A stretch of 64,000 nucleotides of DNA from Mycolicibacterium tokaiense (lineage in GTDB: Bacteria > Actinomycetota > Actinomycetes > Mycobacteriales > Mycobacteriaceae): NCBI RefSeq assembly GCF_010725885.1, contig NZ_AP022600.1, positions 2,852,001 through 2,916,000 of the forward strand, in the 5' to 3' direction. Position 1 is the first letter of the stretch; each line of letters begins with the position of its first letter. Below the pieces are notes generated by a model, which made no database searches, had not been told where the DNA came from, and was given only the letters and a program-made list of their open reading frames with translations. Shown one piece after another: positions 34,536 to 43,650 of the stretch. The position numbers and the translations under genes were made by a program.

Positions 34536-35927
34536 GTGACATCACCTAACGATCTGCCCCGCACCATCGGCGAGCTGCGCGCCTCCGGCCACATCGAACG
34601 CGGTGTCAAGGAGGAGATTCGGGAGAACCTGCTGGCCCGGCTGGCAGACGGAGACACCGCCGAGACGGTGTGGCCGGGCATCGTCGGCTTCCAGGACACC
34701 GTGTTGCCGCAGGTCGAACGAGCTCTCATCGCCGGCCACGACTTCGTGCTGCTCGGTGAACGCGGCCAGGGCAAGACTCGGCTGCTGCGGTCCCTGACCG
34801 GACTGCTCGACGAGTGGACCCCCGTCATCGCCGGCTCCGAACTGGGGGAGCACCCGTACTCACCCATCACCCCGGAGTCCATCCGCCGGGTCGCCGAGTC
34901 CGGGGAGGACACCCCGATCAGCTGGCGGCACCGCAGCGAGCGCTACACCGAGAAATTGGCCACCCCGGACACCAGCGTGGCCGACCTGGTGGGCGACATC
35001 GACCCGATCAAGGTGGCCGAAGGGCGGTCACTGGGAGATCCGGAGACCATCGCCTACGGGCTGATCCCACGGGCCCATCGCGGCATCGTCGCCGTCAACG
35101 AACTCCCCGACCTGGCCGAGCGGATCCAGGTGTCGATGCTCAACGTCATGGAGGAGCGCGACATCCAGGTCCGCGGCTACACCCTGCGGCTGCCGCTGGA
35201 CGTGCTGGTGGTCGCCAGCGCCAACCCCGAGGACTACACCAACCGCGGGCGCATCATCACCCCGCTCAAGGACCGGTTCGGCGCCGAGATCCGGACCCAC
35301 TACCCGATCGAGCTGGACGCCGAGGTGGGCGTCATCGCCCAGGAGGCGCACCTGTCGGCGCAGGTCCCCGACCACCTGCTGCAGATCATCGCGCGGTTCG
35401 CCCGGCTGCTGCGCGAATCGACCTCGGTGGATCAGCGCTCCGGAGTGTCCGCCCGGTTCGCCATCGCCGCCGCCGAGACCGTCGCCGCGTCCGCGCGGCA
35501 CCGCAGCGCCATCCTGGGTGAGCCGGATCCGGTGGCCCGCGTGGTGGACCTGTCCACCATCGTCGACGTGCTGCGCGGCAAACTCGAGTTCGAGTCCGGC
35601 GAGGAAGGCCGCGAGATCGCGGTGCTGGAGCACCTGTTGCGCCGGGCCACCGCCGATACCGCCCAGCGGGTGCTCGGTGGGCTCGACGTCGGCCCGCTGG
35701 TGGCCGCGGTGGACGCCGATCAGCCGGTCACCACCGGTGAACGTGTCTCGGCCAAGGACGTGCTGGCGGCGCTGCCCGACCTTCCGGTGATCGACGAGAT
35801 CGCCGCACGCCTGGGTGCCGATTCCGACGGTGAGCGCGCTGCCGCGGTGGAGTTGGCGCTGGAGGCGCTGTACCTGGCCAAGCGTATCGACAAGGTCTCC
35901 GGCGAAGGCGAAACCATCTATGGCTAG
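34536..35927 (+). CDS. MoxR-family AAA+ ATPase (magnesium chelatase-like), Rv0958 type
   Basis: This 463-residue AAA+ ATPase probably works as a chaperone that remodels or inserts cofactors into client proteins together with its VWA partner. Walker A is GERGQGKTRLL (about residues 73-83), Walker B with sensor is GIVAVNELPDL (about 186), followed by sensor 1 VVASANPEDYTNRGR and sensor 2 RSGVSARFAIAAAE. GTG at 34536 matches the homologue start VTSP; another GTG lies three codons upstream. It overlaps the VWA gene by 8 nt. The client proteins are unknown. Confidence 0.92.
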   Translation: MTSPNDLPRTIGELRASGHIERGVKEEIRENLLARLADGDTAETVWPGIVGFQDTVLPQVERALIAGHDFVLLGERGQGKTRLLRSLTGLLDEWTPVIAGSELGEHPYSPITPESIRRVAESGEDTPISWRHRSERYTEKLATPDTSVADLVGDIDPIKVAEGRSLGDPETIAYGLIPRAHRGIVAVNELPDLAERIQVSMLNVMEERDIQVRGYTLRLPLDVLVVASANPEDYTNRGRIITPLKDRFGAEIRTHYPIELDAEVGVIAQEAHLSAQVPDHLLQIIARFARLLRESTSVDQRSGVSARFAIAAAETVAASARHRSAILGEPDPVARVVDLSTIVDVLRGKLEFESGEEGREIAVLEHLLRRATADTAQRVLGGLDVGPLVAAVDADQPVTTGERVSAKDVLAALPDLPVIDEIAARLGADSDGERAAAVELALEALYLAKRIDKVSGEGETIYG

Positions 35928-37902
35928 ACCCAGCCACACATCCCGCTATTCCCGCTACACCGGGGGCCCCGACCCGCTGGCCCCGCCGGTGGACCTGCGG
36001 GAGGCCCTCGAGCAGCTGGGCGAGGACGTCATGGACGGCACCTCGCCGCGGCGGGCGCTCTCGGAGCTGCTGCGTCGCGGTACGCCGAACATGACCGGTG
36101 CCGACAAGCTGGCCGCCGAGGCTCACCGCAAACGCCGCCAGCTGCTGCAGCGCAACAACCTCGACGGGACGCTGTCGGAGGTCAAGAAGCTGCTCGACGA
36201 GGCCGTGCTGGCCGAACGCAAGGAGCTGGCCCGCGCCCTCGACGACGACGCCCGGTTCGGCGAGCTGCAGCTCGAGGCGTTGTCTCCGTCACCGGCCAAG
36301 GCCGTCGAGGAGCTGGCGGACTACCGGTGGCGCTCACCTGAGGCCGACCAGAAGTATCAGCAGATCCGCGACCTGCTCGGCCGCGAGATGCTCGACCAGC
36401 GGTTCGCCGGCATGAAGCAGGCTCTGGAAAACGCCACCGACGAGGACCGTCAGCGTGTCAACGACATGCTCGACGACCTCAACAACCTGCTGGACCGCAA
36501 CGCCCAGGGCGAGGCCACTCAACAGGACTTCGACGAGTTCATGGCCAAGCACGGCGAATTCTTCCCGGACAACCCGCGCAACATCGACGAACTGCTGGAC
36601 TCGCTGGCCAAACGGTCCGCGGCAGCCCAGCGGTTCCGCAACAGCCTCTCGGCAGACCAGCGGGCGGAGCTCGATGCGCTGGCGCAGCAGGCCTTCGGGT
36701 CACCGTCGCTGATGAACGCCCTCGACCGGTTGGACTCCCACCTGCAGGCCGCCCGTCCGGGCGAGGACTGGGACGGCTCGCAGCAGTTCTCCGGGGACCA
36801 GCCGCTGGGCATGGGAGAGGGCGCGCAGGCGCTGGCCGACATCGCCGAGCTGGAGCAGCTGGCCGAGCAGCTGTCGCAGAGTTACGCCGGTGCCGCCATG
36901 GACGACGTGGACCTCGAGATGCTGGCCCGCCAGCTCGGCGACGACGCCGCCGTGGACGCCCGCACCCTGGCCGAGCTGGAGAAGGCCCTGATGAACCAGG
37001 GCTTTCTGGATCGCAGTTCGGACGGCAGTTGGCGGTTGTCGCCGAAGGCGATGCGCCAGCTGGGGCAGGCGGCGCTGCGGGACGTCGCCCAGCAGCTTTC
37101 CGGCAGGCACGGCGAGCGCGAGACCCGGCGCGCCGGTGCCGCAGGCGAACTCACCGGCGCCACCCGACCGTGGGCGTTCGGTGACACCGAACCGTGGAAC
37201 GTCACCCGGACGCTCACCAACGCGGTGTTGCGCCGGGCCGGCACCGCGGCCGACGGGCCGCTGGACATCACCGTCGACGACGTCGAGGTGTCGGAGACCG
37301 AGACCCGGACGCAGGCCGCGGTCGCACTGCTGGTCGACACCTCGTTCTCGATGGTGATGGAGAACCGTTGGCTGCCGATGAAACGCACCGCGCTGGCGCT
37401 CAACCACCTGGTCAGCACCCGGTTCCGATCCGACGCGCTGCAGATCATCTCCTTCGGCCGGTACGCCCGTACGGTCAGCGCCGCCGAGCTGACCGGCCTG
37501 GAGGGGGTCTACGAGCAGGGCACCAACCTGCATCATGCGCTGGCACTGGCCACCCGACATCTGCGCCGACACCCCAACGCCCAGCCGGTGGTGTTGATCG
37601 TCACCGACGGCGAACCCACCGCGCACCTGGAGAGCTACTCGGCGGCCGACGGCGGCGGCTCGGCGGTGTTCTTTGACTATCCGCCCCACCCGCGGACCAT
37701 CGCCCACACCGTGAAGGGTCTGGACGAGGTGGCGCGCATCGGCGCACAGGTGACCATCTTCCGGTTGGGTGACGACCCCGGGTTGGCGCGGTTCATCGAC
37801 CAGGTGGCGCGCCGGGTGCAGGGCCGCGTCGTGGTTCCCGACCTCGACGGCCTGGGGGCGGCGGTGGTGGGGGACTACCTCAAAGCGCGCAAACGGCGGT
37901 GA
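35920..37902 (+). CDS. VWA-domain protein, partner of the MoxR ATPase, Rv0959 type
   Basis: The 660-residue protein has a long helical, acidic N-terminal and middle region (about residues 1-440) and a C-terminal von Willebrand factor A domain. The MIDAS metal site is seen in LLVDTSFSM (DxSxS, about residues 470-475) with GTNLHHAL and IVTDGEPTAH later. ATG at 35920 overlaps the moxR stop, so the pair is translationally coupled. MoxR-VWA pairs act together in metal insertion or protein maturation (as in CbbQO and ChlID). The cargo here is unknown. Confidence 0.9.
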   Translation: MARPSHTSRYSRYTGGPDPLAPPVDLREALEQLGEDVMDGTSPRRALSELLRRGTPNMTGADKLAAEAHRKRRQLLQRNNLDGTLSEVKKLLDEAVLAERKELARALDDDARFGELQLEALSPSPAKAVEELADYRWRSPEADQKYQQIRDLLGREMLDQRFAGMKQALENATDEDRQRVNDMLDDLNNLLDRNAQGEATQQDFDEFMAKHGEFFPDNPRNIDELLDSLAKRSAAAQRFRNSLSADQRAELDALAQQAFGSPSLMNALDRLDSHLQAARPGEDWDGSQQFSGDQPLGMGEGAQALADIAELEQLAEQLSQSYAGAAMDDVDLEMLARQLGDDAAVDARTLAELEKALMNQGFLDRSSDGSWRLSPKAMRQLGQAALRDVAQQLSGRHGERETRRAGAAGELTGATRPWAFGDTEPWNVTRTLTNAVLRRAGTAADGPLDITVDDVEVSETETRTQAAVALLVDTSFSMVMENRWLPMKRTALALNHLVSTRFRSDALQIISFGRYARTVSAAELTGLEGVYEQGTNLHHALALATRHLRRHPNAQPVVLIVTDGEPTAHLESYSAADGGGSAVFFDYPPHPRTIAHTVKGLDEVARIGAQVTIFRLGDDPGLARFIDQVARRVQGRVVVPDLDGLGAAVVGDYLKARKRR

Positions 37903-38038
37903 GGGTCGGCTGGGTATCGAGATGGTGACAGGACCAGTATCCTGTGCAGGAAGAAATGCGCACCACTTGCCTGGCTCAGCCCGTCGCCCGCGAGTCTCCG
38001 TGCCGCCAGCAATACGAGTGTGGACCGCGAGGTAGCAA

Positions 38039-38434
38039 GTGAACCACTACGATGGCCAGTTTGACGGCCACGCTGACCTCCCGGAATGCGTGGTGACCGA
38101 GCAGTGGCGCGAGACGACGGTGATCGTCTCCTGCGCCGGAGTCATCGACATGGTCACCGCCCCGCACGTGGAGCAGCGACTGGCCGAGGTGGTCAAGAAG
38201 GAACCCTCAGCGCTGATCGTCGATCTGCTCGGGGTCGACTTCCTGGCCTCGCACGGGATGAACGTGCTGGCACTGGTGCGCCGTGAGCTCGATCCCGAGG
38301 TGAAGTTCGCCGTGGTCGCCGAAGGCCCGGCCACCAGCAGGCCGCTGACGCTGATCGGGCTCAGTGAGGCCATCAACATGTGGCCCACCCTCGACGCTGC
38401 CCTGAGCAACCTCGACATCACCCTCGCCGACTGA
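38039..38434 (+). CDS. STAS-domain protein, anti-anti-sigma factor type
   Basis: The 131-residue protein has one STAS domain (about residues 17-120): VIVSCAGVIDMVTAPHVEQRL, ALIVDLLGVDFLASHGMNVLALVRREL. The serine in FLASHGM is at the usual phosphorylation site of anti-sigma factor antagonists. Such proteins bind RsbW-type kinases to free SigF or related factors, but no kinase or sigma gene is in this window. The start is GTG with no strong ribosome binding site. A small unknown gene follows after 10 bp. Confidence 0.85.
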   Translation: MNHYDGQFDGHADLPECVVTEQWRETTVIVSCAGVIDMVTAPHVEQRLAEVVKKEPSALIVDLLGVDFLASHGMNVLALVRRELDPEVKFAVVAEGPATSRPLTLIGLSEAINMWPTLDAALSNLDITLAD

Positions 38435-38444
38435 CCCCTGCCGG

Positions 38445-38696
38445 ATGACCAAGCGACCGAATGAGGCCGAGCTGGCCTGGGATCTGGTGGACGAACACCG
38501 GGACGCGCTGACCCAGGCGGAGCGCGACATGGCCTACGTCAACCTCGGCGTCGGCGAGTTCACCACCGTGATCCGTGACGTGCTCGGGGCGGTGCTGCGC
38601 GAGCAGCGGACGCTGTCGGCACCGCACGCCGCGGAGGTGCAGGCGTGGATCGACTGCTACGCGCTGCACGACGAGTTCCGCGCTCTGGTGGGGTAG
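38445..38696 (+). CDS. Small hypothetical protein, 83 residues
   Basis: The product MTKRPNEAELAWDLVDEHRD... is acidic and predicted to be all-helical, with no membrane segment or recognised motif. It begins 10 bp after the STAS gene and is probably cotranscribed with it. Its codon use is as for its neighbours, which supports it as a real gene. I cannot name its function. Confidence 0.65.
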   Translation: MTKRPNEAELAWDLVDEHRDALTQAERDMAYVNLGVGEFTTVIRDVLGAVLREQRTLSAPHAAEVQAWIDCYALHDEFRALVG

Positions 38697-38823
38697 TTCG
38701 GCCGACAGCCTTTTTTCACGCCGGTTGCGGGTGTGGATCGGCACCAGTCTGGGTAACACCGATCCACGTCGACACCAGGGCGGTGCGTCGGCGGCCCCAC
38801 TGACACGGCTGAGAAGAGGCACC

Positions 38824-39123
38824 ATGACCACCTTGACCGACTACGACGCTCCCCGGCGCCGCGACGTCGAAGACGCCCCCGCCGATCCCATCCGGGAGGT
38901 GGCCTCAGGACTCACCGTGCACGGTGACGCAGGTCTGGACGAGGATCCCAGCGATTTCGCGGAGCTCTTCGAACTGCCCGGTGCGGACCTGTCGGGTGAG
39001 GAGCTGGTGGTCAAGATCATTCCCAAGCGCGCCGACGAGTTCACCTGCTCGAGCTGCTTTTTGGTCTACCACCGCAGCCGGATGTCGTCCCCCGACTCGA
39101 TGATGTGTGCCGACTGCTCGTAA
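38824..39123 (+). CDS. DUF4193 family protein with zinc-ribbon-like cysteines
   Basis: The 99-residue protein is acidic in its first half and ends with two cysteine pairs, FTCSSCFLVYHRSR and MMCADCS, which form a likely four-cysteine zinc site. The family is widespread in Actinobacteria and sometimes called dUTPase-like in annotations without support. The ATG at 38824 has AGAAGAGG upstream. It converges with the DUF1707 gene over 21 bp. Confidence 0.88.
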   Translation: MTTLTDYDAPRRRDVEDAPADPIREVASGLTVHGDAGLDEDPSDFAELFELPGADLSGEELVVKIIPKRADEFTCSSCFLVYHRSRMSSPDSMMCADCS

Positions 39124-39144
39124 TCAGTTGTCGCGCAGCCGGTT

Positions 39145-39756
39145 TCAGGCCGGCAGCTGATTGGTGTTCTGGTTGCGGCGTTTCTTGCGCTTGATGCCGA
39201 CGCTGCCCCACAGCGAGAACCCCGTGATGGTCACACTCGGCGCCCCCGGCGCACCGGCGGGCGGCACGTCGTGGGCGAAGGTGCCCATCACGCCGGTGCC
39301 GCGGATGGCGACGTTGACCTCCAGGGGCAGCAGGATGGTCTGGCCGCCCATGATCGAGTAGGCATGGATGTCGACGTCTGCGGAGGTGAAATCGGCGTAG
39401 CGCAGGTCGATCACGCCACCACCCCAGAGGGTGAAGGTGGTGAGCTTGCGTGGCACATTCCACCGACCGCGGCGTTCGAAACCGCTCATGATCGCCAGCA
39501 GTACGGTCGACGGGGCGGGCTTGCCCGCACCGCGGCGCGGAGCCAGCACGCCGGGCAGATCCTCCGACAGCCGCTCCAGCTCTGCGGTGGTGGTGGCCGC
39601 GTACGTCTTGGTCAACCGGTCCTCGAACTCCTCGAGGTCCAGCCGGCCCGCGGTGGCGGCGTCGGACAGCAACTGCGCAACCCGCATCCGGTCGTCCTGG
39701 ATCGGATCTGTGTCGGAGGCTCGAGGTGATGAGTCCCTCGGCGCTGAATTGCTCAT
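39145..39756 (-). CDS. DUF1707 / LiaF-like cell-envelope sensor protein, Rv0966c type
   Basis: The 203-residue protein has an N-terminal DUF1707 domain (DDRMRVAQLLSDAATAGRLDLEEFEDRLTKTYAA split over two helices, about residues 20-60) and a C-terminal beta-rich domain like that of LiaF (FTLWGGGVIDLRYADF, VDIHAYSIMGG, SLWGSVGIKRKKRR). No membrane helix is evident. Its position matches Rv0966c. ATG at 39756 (MSNSAP) is preferred over a longer upstream start. A role in envelope-stress sensing is inferred from the LiaF resemblance. Confidence 0.85.
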   Translation of the reverse strand: MSNSAPRDSSPRASDTDPIQDDRMRVAQLLSDAATAGRLDLEEFEDRLTKTYAATTTAELERLSEDLPGVLAPRRGAGKPAPSTVLLAIMSGFERRGRWNVPRKLTTFTLWGGGVIDLRYADFTSADVDIHAYSIMGGQTILLPLEVNVAIRGTGVMGTFAHDVPPAGAPGAPSVTITGFSLWGSVGIKRKKRRNQNTNQLPA

Positions 39757-39795
39757 CACCGTCGAGCGTACGACGAACGGTGGTGGGCGCAAAGG

Positions 39796-40572
39796 TCAGC
39801 GAACAGAATCAACCCAGCGGGGCCGCCGCTTCTCCAGAAACGCGAGCATGCCCTCCTGCGCCTGTTCGGAGACGAACAGCTGCGCCGACTCGCGTGCCAG
39901 CCGATCGGCGTCGGCGTCGAACCCCGCCAGCACGGCGGCCGTGGTCAGGGCTTTCGAAGCGGCCAACCCCTGGGGGGACGCCTTGGCCAGATCGGCGACC
40001 ACGGCGGCGACGGCGGCATCCACCTCCTCGGCCGCCATCGTCACCAGCCCGATCTGGGCGGCGATCGCTGCGGTGAACGTCTCACCGGTGAGGTAGTAGC
40101 GACCTGCGGCGCGCGGGGTGAGCTTCGGGAGCAACGTCATGGAGATGATCGCCGGTGCCACCCCGATGCGCGCTTCGGTGAGCGCGAAGGTGCTGGCCGG
40201 TCCGGCCACCACGATGTCGCACGCCCCCACCAGACCGAGCCCGCCCGCGCGCACGTGGCCGTCGACCGCGCCGACCACCGGCAGCGGGCAGGCCACCACG
40301 GCGCGCAACAGCGCGGCCATCTCGACCGCCCGGGCCAATGCGGTGTCATGCGGGTCGCCTGCGCTGTTCTCACCGAGGTCGGCGCCGGCGCAGAACGTGC
40401 CGCCGGTGTGGCCGAGGACCACCACGCGTACCGCGGGATCGGCCACGGCCCGCTCCAGCCCGGCGTGCAGTTGCTCCACCAGCGCGCTCGACAGCGCATT
40501 GCGGTTGTGCGGCGAATCCAGCCGCACGTGGGCGGCTCCGCCCTCGACCCGGTAGTCGACCAGCTTCGTCAT
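39796..40572 (-). CDS. echA7: Enoyl-CoA hydratase/isomerase family protein
   Basis: The 258-residue crotonase-fold enzyme has the CoA and oxyanion-hole motifs NRNALSSALVEQL, GTFCAGADLGE and DGHVRAGGLGLVGACDIVVAG. It hydrates an enoyl-CoA intermediate. It is the last gene of a six-gene operon (fadE13, carboxylase subunits, fadE12) with a 1-nt overlap to fadE12. In acyclic-terpene pathways this position corresponds to isohexenylglutaconyl-CoA hydratase (AtuE); in leucine breakdown, to methylglutaconyl-CoA hydratase. The name follows the M. tuberculosis Rv0971c locus. Confidence 0.9.
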   Translation of the reverse strand: MTKLVDYRVEGGAAHVRLDSPHNRNALSSALVEQLHAGLERAVADPAVRVVVLGHTGGTFCAGADLGENSAGDPHDTALARAVEMAALLRAVVACPLPVVGAVDGHVRAGGLGLVGACDIVVAGPASTFALTEARIGVAPAIISMTLLPKLTPRAAGRYYLTGETFTAAIAAQIGLVTMAAEEVDAAVAAVVADLAKASPQGLAASKALTTAAVLAGFDADADRLARESAQLFVSEQAQEGMLAFLEKRRPRWVDSVR

Positions 40573-41729
40573 CAGTAGGAGCGGGGCAGGCCGAGTGACG
40601 TCTGCGCCACGAAGTTCAGGATCATCTCGCGGCTCACCGGCGCGATGCGTGCCAACCGGGACGCCGTTAGCACCGAGGCGATGCCGTACTCCTGGGTGAG
40701 GCCGTTGCCGCCGAGGGACTGCACCGCCTGGTCCACCGCACGTACCGACGCCTCCCCGGCGGCGTACTTCGCCATGTTGGCCGCTTCGGCGGCGCCGAGG
40801 TCGTCCCCGCTGTCATACAGCGACGCCGCCTTCTGCATCATCAGCTTGGCCAGCTCGATCTCTACGTGGATGGCCGCCAGCGGATGTGCGATGCCCTGGT
40901 GGGCGCCGATCGGCGTCTTCCAGACCTGACGGGTCTTGACGTACTCGCTGGCCTTGTTGATGGCGAAGCGGCCCATGCCGACCGCGCTGGCGGCGCCCAT
41001 GATGCGTTCGGGGTTCAGCCCGGCGAACAGTTGGGCGATCGCGGCGTCCTCGGCCCCCACCAGCGCATCGGCGGGCAGGCGCACCTCGTCGAGGAACACC
41101 TGGAACTGGAACTCCGGACTGATGATCTCCATGGGGATCTTGGTGTAGGTCAGCCCCGGGGTGTCGGTGGGCACGACGAACAACGCCGGCTTGAGGTTGC
41201 CGGTCTTGTGGTCTTCCATCCGGCCCACCACCAGGACGGCCTGGGCCTGGTCCACGCCGGAGATGTACACCTTCTGCCCGCTGAGGATCCAGTCGCTGCC
41301 GTCGCGGCGGGCGGTGGTGGTGATGCGATGGGAGTTGGAGCCCGCATCCGGTTCGGTGATGGCAAAGGCCATGGTGAGGGTGCCGTCGGCGATGCCGGGC
41401 AACCAGCGCTGCTTCTGCTCGTCGGTGCCGAACTTGGCGATGATGGTGCCGTTGATGGCCGGTGAGACCACCATCATCAGCAGCGCCGCTCCCGCGGCCG
41501 CCATCTCCTCCATGACGAGCGAGAGCTCGTACATGCCTGCGCCGCCGCCGCCGTACTCCTCGGGCAGGTTGACGCCGATGAACCCGAGCTTGCCTGCCTC
41601 ACCCCACATTTCGTCGGTGTGCTGACCGGCCCGGGCCTTTTCCAGGTAGTAGTCCTGGCCGTAGTTCGCCGCGAACGCGGAAACCGACTTGCGCAACGCC
41701 TGACGTTCCGCACTTTCGATGAAACTCAT
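40572..41729 (-). CDS. fadE12: Acyl-CoA dehydrogenase, isovaleryl-CoA dehydrogenase type
   Basis: This FAD-dependent dehydrogenase (385 residues) introduces an alpha-beta double bond into an acyl-CoA. Motifs are FAITEPDAGSN, KVYISGVDQAQ and QSLGGNGLTQEYGIA. The glutamate of the common C-terminal YEG motif is absent (IAPVSREM), while ERIMGA around residue 230 carries a glutamate in helix G, as in isovaleryl-CoA dehydrogenase. This suggests branched substrates. It overlaps echA7 by 1 nt and the carboxylase alpha subunit gene by 4 nt. Confidence 0.92.
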   Translation of the reverse strand: MSFIESAERQALRKSVSAFAANYGQDYYLEKARAGQHTDEMWGEAGKLGFIGVNLPEEYGGGGAGMYELSLVMEEMAAAGAALLMMVVSPAINGTIIAKFGTDEQKQRWLPGIADGTLTMAFAITEPDAGSNSHRITTTARRDGSDWILSGQKVYISGVDQAQAVLVVGRMEDHKTGNLKPALFVVPTDTPGLTYTKIPMEIISPEFQFQVFLDEVRLPADALVGAEDAAIAQLFAGLNPERIMGAASAVGMGRFAINKASEYVKTRQVWKTPIGAHQGIAHPLAAIHVEIELAKLMMQKAASLYDSGDDLGAAEAANMAKYAAGEASVRAVDQAVQSLGGNGLTQEYGIASVLTASRLARIAPVSREMILNFVAQTSLGLPRSY

Positions 41730-43645
41730 GCTGTTCCTTCACTGTCGACGATCGCAAGCACCTGGCCCACCTCCACCTGTACTCCGGGGCCGACCCGCAG
41801 CTCGGTGAGCACACCGTCAGCGGGGGCGTTGACGGTGTGCTCCATCTTCATGGCCTCCAACCAGAGCAGGGGTTGGCCCTTGGTGACCGTGGCCCCCGGC
41901 TCGACGGTCACCCGGACCACCACACCCGGCATGGGCGCCACCAGGGAGCCGGACGTGTGTGTGCTGCCCGGTTCGACGAAGCGGGGCACCGCGAGAAGTG
42001 CGACCGCGCCCAGCGGGGAGTCCACGAAGACCTCGGTGCCGTAGCGCCGGACGTCGAACGCGATGTCCACGCCGGCGTCGGTGAGGATCACCTGGTCTGG
42101 GTCGGCCCGGCGCACGCTCACCCCGTCGTCGGCCGGCAGCCGGACCCCGGCGCGGGTGCCGCGGTAATGCACCTGGTGTCGTTCACCGTCGATGTCGAAG
42201 GTCTTGACCTGATCGGCCGACGCCAGGTTGCGCCACCCGCTGGGCAGCGTCGCGACGACGGCCGCGTTGCGGCGGTTGTGGGCTGCCGCGGCCAGTGCGG
42301 CGGCGACGGCGGACAGCCGCTGCGCCCGCGGGCCGGCCAGCGGCGCGGCCAGCACGCTCAGGTCGTGGGTGTCGAAGAACGCGGTGTCGGTGGCGCCGTC
42401 GCGAAACGCCGGGTGCCGCAGCACGTTCACCAGCAGGTCCCGGTTGGTCCGGATGCCGTGTACCTGCGTGCGCGCCAGAGCGGTGGCCAGTCGCCGGGCG
42501 GCCTGGTTCCGGTCGGGTGCGTGAGAGATCACCTTGGCCAGCATCGGGTCGTAGTGGATGGACACCAGTGATCCGTCGGTGATGCCGGAGTCCACCCGCA
42601 CGCCCTCGGGGACCCCGAAGCGGTGCACCGTGCCCGACTGTGGCAGCCAGCCGCGTGCCGGGTCCTCGGCGTAGAGCCGGGCCTCGATCGAATGGCCCTG
42701 TGGGGCAGGCGGTTCGGCGTCCAGCCGGGAACCGGCGGCCACCTCCAGCTGCAGCGCCACCAGATCCAGGCCGGTGGTCTCCTCGGTGACCGGGTGCTCC
42801 ACCTGCAGGCGGGTGTTCATCTCGAGGAAGAAGAAGTCGCCGTCGTCGTCGGCGAGGAACTCCACGGTGCCCGCGCCGGCGTAGCCGATGGCCGAGGCGG
42901 CGGTGTGGGCAGCGTCGAAGAGTCTCTGCCGCATCCCCGGGATGCGCTGCACCAGCGGGGAGGGCGCTTCTTCGATGATCTTCTGGTGTCGGCGCTGGAT
43001 CGAGCATTCGCGCTCGCCCACCGCCCACACGGTGCCGTGCTGGTCGGCCATCACCTGCACCTCGACGTGATGTCCCCGGGGCAGGTAGCGCTCGCAGAAC
43101 ACCGCCGGGTCGCCGAAGGCCGACTGCGCTTCCCGGCGGGCGGCGTCCACCTGGGCCGGGAGATCGGCCAGCTCGGTGACCACCCGCATCCCGCGTCCGC
43201 CGCCACCGGCCGACGCTTTGACCAGCACCGGCAGCTGGGCTGTGGTCACGGTGCCGGGATCCAGTTCCTCGAGCACCGGCACGCCGGCGGCGGCCATGAG
43301 TTTCTTGGCCTCGATCTTCGAGCCCATCGCGCGGACCGCGGCCGGCGGCGGACCGATCCAGGTCAGGCCCGCCGCGAGCACTGCGTCGGCGAAATCGGGG
43401 TTCTCCGAAAGGAATCCGTAGCCGGGATGCACCGCGTCGGCGCCGGCGGAAGTAGCGGCGGCCACGAGCGCACCGGCGTCGAGATAACTGGGCACCAGCA
43501 CCCGCAGGTCGGCTTCGGCGACATGGAGGCTGCCGGCGTCGGGCTCGGTGTAGACGGCGACGGTGCCCAGTCCCAGGCGGCGGCAGGTCGCGAACACGCG
43601 GCGCGCGATCTCGCCGCGGTTGGCCACCAGGACGTTGGTGATCAT
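41726..43645 (-). CDS. accA2: Acyl-CoA carboxylase alpha subunit (biotin carboxylase + BCCP)
   Basis: The 639-residue alpha subunit carries a biotin carboxylase domain (about 1-445: VLVANRGEIARRVF, VKASAGGGGRGMRVV, FLEMNTRLQVEHPVTE), a linker domain and a C-terminal biotin carrier domain with the biotinylated lysine in LEAMKMEH near residue 605. It carboxylates biotin for the beta subunit encoded just upstream. ATG at 43645 (MITNVLVANRGE) is the conserved family start; the longer frame is discarded. The acyl substrate is set by the beta subunit. Confidence 0.94.
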   Translation of the reverse strand: MITNVLVANRGEIARRVFATCRRLGLGTVAVYTEPDAGSLHVAEADLRVLVPSYLDAGALVAAATSAGADAVHPGYGFLSENPDFADAVLAAGLTWIGPPPAAVRAMGSKIEAKKLMAAAGVPVLEELDPGTVTTAQLPVLVKASAGGGGRGMRVVTELADLPAQVDAARREAQSAFGDPAVFCERYLPRGHHVEVQVMADQHGTVWAVGERECSIQRRHQKIIEEAPSPLVQRIPGMRQRLFDAAHTAASAIGYAGAGTVEFLADDDGDFFFLEMNTRLQVEHPVTEETTGLDLVALQLEVAAGSRLDAEPPAPQGHSIEARLYAEDPARGWLPQSGTVHRFGVPEGVRVDSGITDGSLVSIHYDPMLAKVISHAPDRNQAARRLATALARTQVHGIRTNRDLLVNVLRHPAFRDGATDTAFFDTHDLSVLAAPLAGPRAQRLSAVAAALAAAAHNRRNAAVVATLPSGWRNLASADQVKTFDIDGERHQVHYRGTRAGVRLPADDGVSVRRADPDQVILTDAGVDIAFDVRRYGTEVFVDSPLGAVALLAVPRFVEPGSTHTSGSLVAPMPGVVVRVTVEPGATVTKGQPLLWLEAMKMEHTVNAPADGVLTELRVGPGVQVEVGQVLAIVDSEGTA

Positions 43646-43650
43646 CGGGC

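Noticed and set aside
37912..37917. GGGTAT as a SigF -10 element before the STAS gene
   Set aside because: No GTTT -35 element at 15-17 bp upstream, and the distance to the gene is long.
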